DNA of 6,202 nucleotides from an uncultured Ruminococcus sp. (GTDB taxonomy: Bacteria; Bacillota_A; Clostridia; Oscillospirales; Ruminococcaceae), in contig ONBA01000070.1 of the NCBI GenBank assembly GCA_900315975.1, forward strand, positions 1-6,202, in the 5' to 3' direction. The position numbers were made by a program, and so were the translations under genes. Below the pieces are notes generated by a model. The model had not been told where the DNA came from. It saw only the letters and a list, made by a program, of their open reading frames with translations, and did no database searches. Shown here piece after piece: positions 1 through 5,099 of the stretch. Positions within the stretch are counted from its first letter, which is position 1, and each line of letters opens with the position of its first letter.

Positions 1-184
1 TTTCGCCGTTCACGTTCGGGAGATTGATGTCAAGCAGTATCAGGTCAGAATTGGCGGACTTCATCTGCTCCGATACATTAGAATAGTCTGTCACAGCGAC
101 AGGCTCATAGCCTGCATTTTTCAGCAAGACAGACAGCTCGTCACGCAAGGCGGTTTCATCTTCAATGATCATGATTCGTTTCAT
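1..184 (-). CDS. Response regulator, receiver domain N-terminus (partial)
   Basis: The first 61 residues of a two-component response regulator read leftward off the window edge; the rest, including any DNA-binding output domain, lies outside. The protein begins MKRIMIIEDE. E8 and D9 form the acidic pocket and D52, in LILLDINLP (48-56), is the expected phospho-acceptor aspartate, so a cognate histidine kinase should be nearby. The start is supported by AGGAG (forward positions 192-196) 7 bases upstream and by a good promoter at 215-243. The receiver resembles those of OmpR/PhoB-class regulators linked to BceAB-type peptide-antibiotic transporters in Firmicutes, but that subfamily is a guess from 61 residues. 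It is codirectional with the 287-1294 gene, yet its own promoter makes it a separate unit. It could be element cargo or chromosomal flank. Confidence 0.9.
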   Translation of the reverse strand, partial: MKRIMIIEDETALRDELSVLLKNAGYEPVAVTDYSNVSEQMKSANSDLILLDINLPNVNGE

Positions 185-214
185 TTCTGGTCTCCTGTTG
201 GTAGTGATACTATT

Positions 215-243
215 ATCATAGCATAGATCTCGGAGTAAATCAA
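215..243 (-). promoter_or_regulatory. Sigma-A promoter of the response regulator gene
   Basis: On the minus strand a -35 box TTGATT (243-238) and a -10 box TATGAT (220-215) are separated by exactly 17 bases. Transcription would start near 208, giving a short leader of about 24 bases before the ATG at 184, with AGGAG in between. The 19-bp dyad at 261-279 lies 18 bp upstream of the -35 box, where an activator or the regulator itself could bind. Confidence 0.7.
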
Positions 244-260
244 GTTTCATATTTGTAACC

Positions 261-279
261 TTGATTCCATTGGAATCAA
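261..279. repeat. Perfect 9-1-9 dyad upstream of the response regulator promoter
   Basis: TTGATTCCA (261-269) and TGGAATCAA (271-279) are exact inverted copies around one base. It lies between the stop of the 287-1294 gene and the promoter at 215-243. No T-run follows on either strand, so a rho-independent terminator is unlikely. The spacing suits a dimeric DNA-binding protein, so an operator is the favoured reading; the binder is unknown. Confidence 0.6.
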
Positions 280-286
280 AGTCCGA

Positions 287-1294
287 TCACTCCGCTTCTG
301 CTTCCAAAGCATACACAAAGCGCATAACTTCCTGCTTCATCTTCTCATAGAAATCGTCAAGTTCCTTATCAGGCAGACGGTTATCCGCTTCATATTCATC
401 AAGCATATCCTGCATCTGCTTGGTAAACACCTTTCGCTGTTCATCGAATTTTTTTACAAGTGCAGGATCATCAAGCACCTCGGCAGGCAGTTTTGTTTTC
501 TGCTGACCGATATAGTTACTGAGCCTTGTACGATAAACCTTGTATGTGCTGTTATCACGTTCACGCCGCTTTGCATTCTTGACCTCACGCTGATATGTAG
601 CCTGACATACCTCACCGTCACAGCATACAGCATTTTTCATGCCAAGAAATACCTTACCGCAATACTTACAGCTACAAATATATAGCATTCGGGTGTGTAT
701 TGCAAAGCTGAAATCGTAGAAGAAGTTGACGAGAGCGGTATCGGCAACGGTGTATATATCGTTTCTGTCATTTCCCCGTATGATTATCTTATCAAAACTG
801 AGCCGAAACGATTTCATTTCGCTCTCAGAGTTGAAGTCGAAGTTCCAGTCATCACGCATAACCTCACGGATATGATTGAACACCTCATTGACATACGCTG
901 TAGTTTTCTTCAAGACACGGGTATTATGGAAAGCTCCTGCCTTGTCTATCTCCTGACGGGCAGAAAGAAAAATCTCTCTCAGCGTATCGGAGTAGTACCG
1001 TGTGAAGAAATTGAAGCTGTTCAGGCGGTTATCATCAAACCGTTCCAATATCTCACGGAATATCGCACCCCTGCCATTGATTGCTTCTATCAGTTCATCA
1101 GTCAGCTGCTCATAGTCCAGAAAGCCGTCACGGAACTCCGTTATGTCTCTGAAAATCTCGTCAAAGCTCAGGACGGTCTGCATATCCTCGGAGATATTTC
1201 CCCATAGTCTTTCATCGTCCTCTATGACCACAAATATAACGTTCTTTGCCTGCTCATCAATACGATAGAGCAGGATTTTTTTATTTTCTGCCAT
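287..1294 (-). CDS. DUF6076-like protein with CGNR-style zinc-ribbon cysteine cluster
   Basis: A 335-residue cytoplasmic protein of unknown function; no signal peptide or membrane segment is seen. The N-terminal ~200 residues are mixed, acidic and without a recognised fold. Residues 207-230 carry a cysteine cluster, ICSCKYCGKVF then CCDGEVC, giving C209-x2-C212-x12-C225-x4-C230 followed by a basic stretch (NAKRRERDN). This spacing parallels the CGNR zinc-ribbon motif of putative DNA-binding regulators, without the GNR residues. From memory the whole resembles DUF6076 proteins common in gut Clostridia; the family name is not verified. The C-terminus is charged and probably helical. I start at 1294 (MAENKK), not the in-frame ATG at 1324, because AAGGAG lies 6 bases upstream of it. 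The promoter at 1341-1369 is a perfect consensus embedded in TAACG motifs. It is divergent from the DUF3987 gene; a role as regulator of that region is inference. Confidence 0.85.
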   Translation of the reverse strand: MAENKKILLYRIDEQAKNVIFVVIEDDERLWGNISEDMQTVLSFDEIFRDITEFRDGFLDYEQLTDELIEAINGRGAIFREILERFDDNRLNSFNFFTRYYSDTLREIFLSARQEIDKAGAFHNTRVLKKTTAYVNEVFNHIREVMRDDWNFDFNSESEMKSFRLSFDKIIIRGNDRNDIYTVADTALVNFFYDFSFAIHTRMLYICSCKYCGKVFLGMKNAVCCDGEVCQATYQREVKNAKRRERDNSTYKVYRTRLSNYIGQQKTKLPAEVLDDPALVKKFDEQRKVFTKQMQDMLDEYEADNRLPDKELDDFYEKMKQEVMRFVYALEAEAE

Positions 1295-1311
1295 GTTATG
1301 CTCCTTTTCGG

Positions 1312-1483
1312 TAACGTAAAACATTGTGTACGTTATGGATATTATAGCACTTTATGCCGCACTTGTCAATAGTTTTCTACATTTCATAACGTTGCTTTAT
1401 ATTACGTTAGTTAGAAAATCAGATAATTAACGTAAATTTCAATATTATAACGTATTATTATAGACTTTCTATCTTTCGTTATG
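1312..1483. repeat. Seven dispersed TAACG-core motifs (iteron or operator array)
   Basis: Forward TAACG lies at 1312-1319 (TAACGTAA), 1387-1391 (in CATAACGTTG), 1428-1435 (TAACGTAA) and 1448-1454 (TAACGTA). The reverse form lies at 1329-1335 (TACGTTA), 1402-1409 (TTACGTTA) and 1477-1481 (CGTTA). Distances between successive CG centres are 16, 59, 15, 26, 20 and 26 bp. Three copies are the full 8-mer TAACGTAA. The copy at 1329-1335 sits at the leftward transcription start and the one at 1477-1481 sits in the rightward promoter, so occupancy should affect both genes. Confidence 0.65.
1341..1369 (-). promoter_or_regulatory. Perfect consensus promoter of the 287-1294 gene
   Basis: On the minus strand TTGACA (1369-1364), 17 bases and TATAAT (1346-1341) match the sigma-A consensus exactly. 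Transcription should start near 1334, inside the TAACG motif at 1329-1335. The leader of about 40 bases contains another motif at 1312-1319, immediately before AAGGAG. Such a strong promoter flanked by repeated motifs suggests a gene normally held under repression. Confidence 0.85.
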
Positions 1484-1490
1484 TTAAAAT
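1461..1490 (+). promoter_or_regulatory. Probable extended -10 promoter of the DUF3987 gene
   Basis: TAGACT (1461-1466) as a weak -35 box and TAAAAT (1485-1490) as the -10 box are 18 bases apart, and TGT at 1482-1484 gives an extended -10 element. The predicted start near 1497 coincides with the first hairpin of the leader at 1496. A reverse TAACG motif lies between the two boxes. Confidence 0.45.
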
Positions 1491-1495
1491 GGTAT

Positions 1496-1572
1496 TGTCA
1501 GCAAGAGAAAGATAGCTGACAGCGGAACAGCATAGCCTATGCTGACCGCCACAATTATAAAGTGCTTTATAA
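1496..1572 (+). promoter_or_regulatory. Three tandem hairpins in the DUF3987 leader
   Basis: Three inverted repeats lie end to end. First, TGTCAGC (1496-1502) pairs with GCTGACA (1515-1521). Second, GCGG (1522-1525) plus CAGCATAG (1528-1535) pairs with CTATGCTG (1537-1544) plus CCGC (1546-1549), a 12-bp stem with a small internal loop. Third, TTATAAAG (1555-1562) pairs with CTTTATAA (1565-1572). They fill most of the ~100-base leader up to the ribosome binding site at 1581. They could be RNA control elements, or DNA-level sites of an origin. No match to a known riboswitch is recognised. Confidence 0.6.
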
Positions 1573-1596
1573 AATACAAAGAAAGGCGATGATTCA

Positions 1597-3057
1597 TTGA
1601 ACAATGAAGCCCAGTGGGTACAGCCCACGCCACTCCGTCCCGACGGGACAAACCTCCTGCCGTTCCCTGTGAACGCACTCCCTCCGATATTGGGAGATAT
1701 GGCAGATGCGATAGCAACTACCACATCAACAGACGTTGCAATGGCAGGCACTTCAATTCTCTCGGCGGTGAGTTACTGCTTTTCGGGAGTATACCGTATG
1801 TCGGCAAAACGTGACCATACCGAGCCTTTGGTACTTGATACGCTGACCATAGCAGAGCCGAGCTTTAAGAAGTCTCCTGTTATCTCAATGATAAAGCGAC
1901 CGTACATACAGTTCGCCCATGACTGGAACGAGAACAACAAGCAGGACATCTTCAAGTCGCAGGCAGAGCGAAAGCTGTTAGAGGGCAAGCTCGAAGCTCT
2001 TGAAAAGAAAAAAGATGTCACCGCCGAGGAGATCGCCAAGCTCCGGACGGAAATCAGTAATATTCCTGCAAGCAACTTCCGCAGGATAGCCGTTGACGAT
2101 ATTACGCCCGAATCGCTCGTTCATCAGCTTGAAGAAAATGGTACGCTCCTGATGATCTCGGACGAAGCAGGAATGTTAGGCAACTTTAGCGGAAGATACA
2201 GCAACAATGTCCCTAACCTTGACCTCTTGCTGAAATCGTGGAACGGCGAAACGTATATCAGCGACAGAGCGACCAGAGGGAGCATAGTTCTCAAAAAGCC
2301 TTACATGAGTATCTGCCTTGCGTGTCAGCCCTATGTGTTTGATAGCATGATAAATAATTCTGCTTTCAGGGGCAGCGGACTGATAGCACGTTTCCTCTAT
2401 TGTTTTCCCGTGAGCAATATCGGCAGCCGTAAGTATGATACGCAGGCAGTCCCCGAAAAAGTGACCGAGGATTATAAGAACCTTGTATACAAGCTCCTCG
2501 GCACGAAATTCACCTACCATGATGAAAAGGAGATGTATCTGCACTTTGACAGCAAGGCTTACGGCGAGTTTGTGGACTTTTACAACCGTCACATTGAGCC
2601 GATGCTTGTCACGGATATGGCTTTCTGCAAGGACTGGGGCGGCAAATATCACGGCGAACTGCTCCGCCTGTGCGGTATCATTCATTGCGTGAAATGTGCC
2701 TTGAATGATAAGAACCCCGTGGAAACTCGTGTCGGCATTGATACGTTCTGCAATGCGATTGAGATCGGCGAGTATTTCCGTGAGCAGGCTATCTATGCTT
2801 ACAGCTTGGGCGATGTGGATATTGCTACTGTCAAGGCAGAACGTGTGCTGAACAAGATACGCTCAAAGGCTATCAGGGAAATCAGGCAGAATGAGCTGCA
2901 CCACCTTTGCAGGAGTACGCTGTTCAAGAACGCTCAGGACTTCAATGAAACGGTCGATATGCTTGAAGAATACGGGTATATCCGCCGTGTGACAAGTAAG
3001 GGAACGAACAATAAGACCGTGACCGATATTGCGGTCAACCCTCTCTTTTTCAGTTGA
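1597..3057 (+). CDS. DUF3987/YfjI-like P-loop protein, putative replication helicase
   Basis: A 486-residue soluble protein of the DUF3987 type, found in plasmids, phages and integrative elements and related to helicase/primase-associated P-loop ATPases. The N-terminal PFPVNALPPILGDMADAIA (22-40) is typical. A Walker A-like loop EPSFKKSP (87-94) lacks the usual glycines; a Walker B-like LLMISDEAG (184-192) follows; GLIARFLY (261-268) holds a candidate arginine finger R265. A charged helical segment spans about 112-152. The C-terminal part (about 420-470) looks like a winged helix. The start is TTG at 1597, 10 bases after GAAAGG; the next in-frame ATG is M35, which would remove conserved sequence. 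Expected to act on DNA in replication or maintenance of the element; the exact reaction is not established. It is probably cotranscribed with the HTH gene 92 bases downstream. Confidence 0.85.
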   Translation: MNNEAQWVQPTPLRPDGTNLLPFPVNALPPILGDMADAIATTTSTDVAMAGTSILSAVSYCFSGVYRMSAKRDHTEPLVLDTLTIAEPSFKKSPVISMIKRPYIQFAHDWNENNKQDIFKSQAERKLLEGKLEALEKKKDVTAEEIAKLRTEISNIPASNFRRIAVDDITPESLVHQLEENGTLLMISDEAGMLGNFSGRYSNNVPNLDLLLKSWNGETYISDRATRGSIVLKKPYMSICLACQPYVFDSMINNSAFRGSGLIARFLYCFPVSNIGSRKYDTQAVPEKVTEDYKNLVYKLLGTKFTYHDEKEMYLHFDSKAYGEFVDFYNRHIEPMLVTDMAFCKDWGGKYHGELLRLCGIIHCVKCALNDKNPVETRVGIDTFCNAIEIGEYFREQAIYAYSLGDVDIATVKAERVLNKIRSKAIREIRQNELHHLCRSTLFKNAQDFNETVDMLEEYGYIRRVTSKGTNNKTVTDIAVNPLFFS

Positions 3058-3060
3058 GGG

Positions 3061-3127
3061 AATCTGTCTTTTGCACCTTTTGGGCTTTTTGTGATGCAAA
3101 AGGTGCAAAAAGCCCAAAATCCAGATT
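3061..3127. repeat. Interlocking inverted repeats A-B-A'-B' after the DUF3987 gene
   Basis: Two perfect 14-bp inverted repeats are interleaved. A (3069-3082, TTTTGCACCTTTTG) pairs with A' (3097-3110), and B (3078-3091, TTTTGGGCTTTTTG) pairs with B' (3106-3119). A and B share five bases, as do A' and B', so the two hairpins exclude each other. An outer 6-bp repeat AATCTG (3061-3066) / CAGATT (3122-3127) encloses both. No T-run follows the 3' arms, so a standard terminator is not evident. It may form a switchable RNA structure between the two cotranscribed genes, or be a protein-binding DNA site. Confidence 0.75.
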
Positions 3128-3149
3128 TTAACGAAAGAGGTATTTCATT

Positions 3150-3443
3150 ATGAATGATGTTACAAAGGCAATTATCGACAACATTTTCGAGGAGCTTTTT
3201 GCTCTTCAGGAGAGCATCGACGGCGGTGCTGTCAACATTCCTGCAAAGACGGCAGCCGACAAGGTTGAGATGCTCACAATCAAGGAATGCACCGATGTCA
3301 TTCAGGGACTTTCGGAGCATACCGTCCGTCAGATTGTAAAGCAGGGCAAGGTGAAGTCTGTCCGCACAGGCGAGGGCAGGAACGGAAAAATCCTTGTCAA
3401 CAAGGCAGACCTGATCGCCTATTTTAACGGTTACAAAAATTGA
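3150..3443 (+). CDS. Small HTH / excisionase-family DNA-binding protein
   Basis: A 97-residue protein. Residues 41-95 (MLTIKECTDVIQGLSEHTVRQIVKQGKV, then VRTGEGRNGKILVNKADLIAYF) read as a MerR-like winged helix of the excisionase/HTH_17 type: a helix-turn-helix, a short wing with G-rich turn, and a closing helix. The N-terminal 40 residues are an acidic helix that may mediate dimerization. Such proteins act as recombination directionality factors or regulators, so this is a reasonable partner for the serine recombinase, or an accessory to the relaxosome beside the likely oriT. The ATG at 3150 follows AAGAGG (3135-3140) by 9 bases. The preceding 92 bases hold the interlocking repeat. Function is inferred from fold and place only. 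Confidence 0.8.
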   Translation: MNDVTKAIIDNIFEELFALQESIDGGAVNIPAKTAADKVEMLTIKECTDVIQGLSEHTVRQIVKQGKVKSVRTGEGRNGKILVNKADLIAYFNGYKN

Positions 3444-3468
3444 ACTTTCCCAAATTTAAGCAAGTTCA
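3441..3468 (+). repeat. 7-bp inverted repeat at the end of the HTH gene
   Basis: TGAACTT (3441-3447, including the stop codon) pairs with AAGTTCA (3462-3468) across 14 bases. No T-run follows, so termination is not supported; it may simply stabilise the transcript end. Confidence 0.3.
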
Positions 3469-3471
3469 TTG

Positions 3472-3536
3472 TATCAAAATGTCAGGTATAAAATTATCAT
3501 ATTTTGAAAATTGATGATGTTCGATTTTGATAAAAT
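3472..3536 (+). promoter_or_regulatory. Candidate mob promoter with ATTTTGATA repeats
   Basis: TGA followed by TAAAAT (3528-3536) is an extended -10 element without a good -35 box. TATCAAAAT (3472-3480) and ATTTTGATA (3524-3532) are perfect inverted copies 43 bases apart, with a near copy ATTTTGAAA at 3501-3509. The last perfect copy overlaps the -10 box, as a repressor site would. Confidence 0.4.
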
Positions 3537-3549
3537 GTACCCACATTTT

Positions 3550-3567
3550 CGGCTGCTCCGTCAGCCG
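3550..3567. repeat. 6-bp hairpin CGGCTG/CAGCCG in oriT region
   Basis: CGGCTG (3550-3555) and CAGCCG (3562-3567) are perfect inverted repeats with a 6-base loop. It is the first of at least five dyads before the relaxase gene. Confidence 0.5.
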
Positions 3568-3588
3568 TTCAGCCTCGCAGAGCCATAT

Positions 3589-3628
3589 AAGCATTTTTGA
3601 TAGTCCGAGTAGGCTGTCAAAAGTGCTT
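3589..3628. repeat. 15-bp inverted repeat with two wobble pairs
   Basis: The left arm 3589-3603 (AA then GCATTTTTGATAG) pairs with 3614-3628 (CTGTCAAAAGTGC then TT), with a 10-base loop. The only two non-Watson-Crick positions, 3594/3623 and 3601/3616, are T-G, which pair in a plus-strand RNA or single-stranded DNA. That fits a structure used as a folded single strand, as in oriT processing. Confidence 0.65.
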
Positions 3629-3633
3629 TGGGG

Positions 3634-3657
3634 TTACTGGCGGCGCACCGCAAGTAA
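3634..3657. repeat. 10-bp imperfect inverted repeat, candidate relaxase site
   Basis: TTACTGGCGG (3634-3643) and CCGCAAGTAA (3648-3657) pair at nine of ten positions around a 4-base loop CGCA, with a single G/A mismatch at 3639/3652. Mob-type oriTs usually hold such an imperfect repeat just 5' of the nick. Confidence 0.6.
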
Positions 3658-3662
3658 ATTCC

Positions 3663-3677
3663 CAGCGCTCCGCGCTG
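3663..3677. repeat. 6-bp GC hairpin CAGCGC/GCGCTG
   Basis: CAGCGC (3663-3668) and GCGCTG (3672-3677) form a tight stem with a 3-base loop, 5 bases after the preceding repeat. A bulged 6-bp stem follows (GCAGGC 3686-3691 with GCCTTGC 3697-3703). Confidence 0.5.
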
Positions 3678-3716
3678 TTTGGTTTGCAGGCGGTGAGCCT
3701 TGCGTATATGATTATC

Positions 3717-3730
3717 CCTCGTCAGAGGGT
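3717..3730 (+). repeat. 5-bp hairpin CCCTC/GAGGG upstream of mob
   Basis: CCCTC (3717-3721) and GAGGG (3726-3730) enclose GTCA. It ends 16 bases before the AAGGAG ribosome binding site of the relaxase gene (3747-3752), so it may affect mob translation or be the last dyad of oriT. Confidence 0.4.
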
Positions 3731-3759
3731 TCAAACAGAGATATAAAAGGAGACATTAT

Positions 3760-5049
3760 ATGAGTACAAAATCTATCTCGATGTGTGAGGGCAAAGGCAG
3801 CCTTTCACATAATAACCGAGAGTTCACTGCCAAGAATATCGACCCACTCAGGACACCAGATAACATCGTGTTCGTTCAGCAGGACTTGGGCGAGACCTAC
3901 CACCAGCTTTTTGACGAAGCGGTAGAGAGATACAACGCTCGGCAGAAAAGAAATGACCGTAAGATCAATGACTACTTTGAACACTTGTTCAACCGTCCTC
4001 CAAGCAAGAGCGTGATTGAGGGGGCAAACAAGCAGAAAAGTTTCTATGAACATCTCGTCTATATCGGAACGAAAAACGATTCGGCTGTCGGAACTCCCGA
4101 TGCTGAAAAAACTGCTGAATGTCTGCGTGAATACATGGAGGGCTTTCAGGCGAGAAATCCGAACCTCTATGTGTTTAATGCCGTGATGCACCTCGATGAA
4201 GCCACGCCGCATTTGCACATAGACTATATACCTCTCGGACATTACAGCAGAGGTCTTGAAGTCCGCAACGCAAAGAACAAGGCGCTTGACGAAATGGGCT
4301 TCGGAAATGACGCTCATTCCAACAACCGCTGGCGGCTTCGTGAGTGGGAAGTGCTGAGGGATATTTGCAACGCTCACGGTATCGAAATATCAGAGCCGAA
4401 AAAGTCCAGAGGTTACAGCTACACGGTCGAGGAATATGGCGAACATGAGGACGAGATCAGGCGGCTGAATGAGGAAAAGGCGCAGGTTGAAACGGAGCTT
4501 ACCGACAAGCAGTCAGAATGTGAAAAGCTCGACCGGCAGCTCGAGCAGAAGGCAGATCAGGTCAAGGCGATACTCAACTATATTCCCGACTATGAAAAGG
4601 AGTTTCAGATTGAGGACGAGTGTGAGCAGCTCTGTGAGGAATTGACCAGCCTGCTAAATGGCAAGCTGTCTATCATGAAGCATTCGGACGAGATCATCTC
4701 CAAGGCACAGCGCCTGAGCAAGATCATGAAGAAGCTCAGCAACAGCACTCACAAGTCCGGCGATACGGTTTACGCTCTCCGTGAACGGCTTGACAGGAGC
4801 TTGAAAGATACGGAAGATGTTCGCCAGCGCCTGAAACAGACTTCGGGAGAATGCTCGGAGCTTCGCCGTGACAATTCAGCTCTGCAGGCTCAGGTCGATG
4901 AGCTGACGGAATTTGTGAGCCTGCTGAAACGCTGTGAACCTCTGAAATATTCCGAGGTCAGACAGATGCAGGAGAATATCCACGCCCAGCGTGAACAGGA
5001 AGTACAGCAGTCCGCCGCCAGAAAGAAGAAATCGTGGGGACTGGAATAA
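3760..5049 (+). CDS. MobV/Pre-family relaxase (plasmid recombination enzyme)
   Basis: A 429-residue relaxase that should nick oriT and lead the single strand into a recipient using a helper transfer machine. The Mob_Pre domain covers about 1-215. Motif I is HNNRE (17-21) with IDPLRTPDNI (27-36), matching the N-D-P-x-R-T pattern of MobV. The metal-binding motif is H144-LDE-ATP-H151-L-H153, the characteristic HxDExxPHxH. The C-terminal half is charged and rich in heptad-like repeats (about 228-270 and 338-390), probably coiled coil for dimerization or partner contact, ending in a basic tail. ATG at 3760 follows AAGGAG by 7 bases. The likely oriT lies directly upstream, and the TnpW-like gene 50 bases downstream is probably cotranscribed. 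It is equivalent to TnpZ of Tn4451. The catalytic nucleophile (His or Tyr type) cannot be assigned with certainty. Confidence 0.93.
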   Translation: MSTKSISMCEGKGSLSHNNREFTAKNIDPLRTPDNIVFVQQDLGETYHQLFDEAVERYNARQKRNDRKINDYFEHLFNRPPSKSVIEGANKQKSFYEHLVYIGTKNDSAVGTPDAEKTAECLREYMEGFQARNPNLYVFNAVMHLDEATPHLHIDYIPLGHYSRGLEVRNAKNKALDEMGFGNDAHSNNRWRLREWEVLRDICNAHGIEISEPKKSRGYSYTVEEYGEHEDEIRRLNEEKAQVETELTDKQSECEKLDRQLEQKADQVKAILNYIPDYEKEFQIEDECEQLCEELTSLLNGKLSIMKHSDEIISKAQRLSKIMKKLSNSTHKSGDTVYALRERLDRSLKDTEDVRQRLKQTSGECSELRRDNSALQAQVDELTEFVSLLKRCEPLKYSEVRQMQENIHAQREQEVQQSAARKKKSWGLE

Positions 5050-5066
5050 AAATACACAAGACAGAA

Positions 5067-5085
5067 AGCAGGGGAAGTACCTGCT
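5067..5085 (+). repeat. Small hairpin between mob and the TnpW-like gene
   Basis: AGCAGG (5067-5072) and CCTGCT (5080-5085) pair perfectly with a 7-base loop, just 3 bases before AGGAG (5089-5093) of the next gene. It may tune translation of the small protein. Confidence 0.4.
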
Positions 5086-5099
5086 ATGAGGAGAACAAC

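Larger units (their letters stand above)
1295..1596. other. Divergent intergenic region with seven TAACG motifs and three hairpins
   Basis: This AT-rich 302-base gap holds no gene. It contains the promoter of the leftward gene (1341-1369), a weaker promoter for the rightward gene (1461-1490), seven TAACG cores in both orientations between 1312 and 1483, and three consecutive inverted repeats from 1496 to 1572 just before the rightward ribosome binding site GAAAGG (1581-1586). It resembles a shared control region or a small replication origin with iterons; the sequence alone does not separate these. Confidence 0.7.
3444..3759. other. Probable oriT and mob control region
   Basis: This 316-base noncoding gap directly precedes the MobV-type relaxase, the usual place for its origin of transfer. 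An AT-rich left part (3444-3545) carries a likely promoter; the GC-richer right part (3550-3730) is packed with inverted repeats. The imperfect 10-bp repeat at 3634-3657 and the 15-bp repeat at 3589-3628 are the best nic-region candidates. I recognise the right part as similar to segments seen upstream of mob genes in gut Clostridia, but cannot place the nick. Confidence 0.6.

Noticed and set aside
695..1207. 170-codon plus-strand reading frame inside the 287-1294 gene
   Set aside because: It is the antisense shadow of a gene with a clear ribosome binding site, a consensus promoter and a cysteine motif. The shadow has no ribosome binding site and no recognisable domain.
1295..1324. Upstream ATG at 1324 as the start of the zinc-ribbon protein
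   Set aside because: The extra ten codons contain the AAGGAG ribosome binding site of the downstream ATG at 1294, which has ideal 6-base spacing.
2176..2685. 169-codon minus-strand frame inside the DUF3987 gene
   Set aside because: Antisense shadow of a well-supported gene, without ribosome binding site or domain.
3069..3119. Rho-independent terminator after the DUF3987 gene
   Set aside because: The stems are strong but neither strand has a T-run right after a 3' arm; the T-runs lie in the 5' arms.
3527..3763. 78-codon plus-strand frame across the oriT region, overlapping the relaxase start by 4 bases
   Set aside because: It starts at TTG within the candidate promoter, has no ribosome binding site, and its sequence is dictated by the stacked inverted repeats. 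Such frames are probably annotated often because the underlying DNA is conserved.
3805..4377. 190-codon minus-strand frame inside the relaxase gene
   Set aside because: It is antisense to the conserved relaxase motifs and has no features of its own.
5034..5099. GTG at 5034 as the start of the TnpW-like protein
   Set aside because: It lies in the relaxase gene without a ribosome binding site; ATG 5100 has AGGAG 6 bases upstream and matches the family length.
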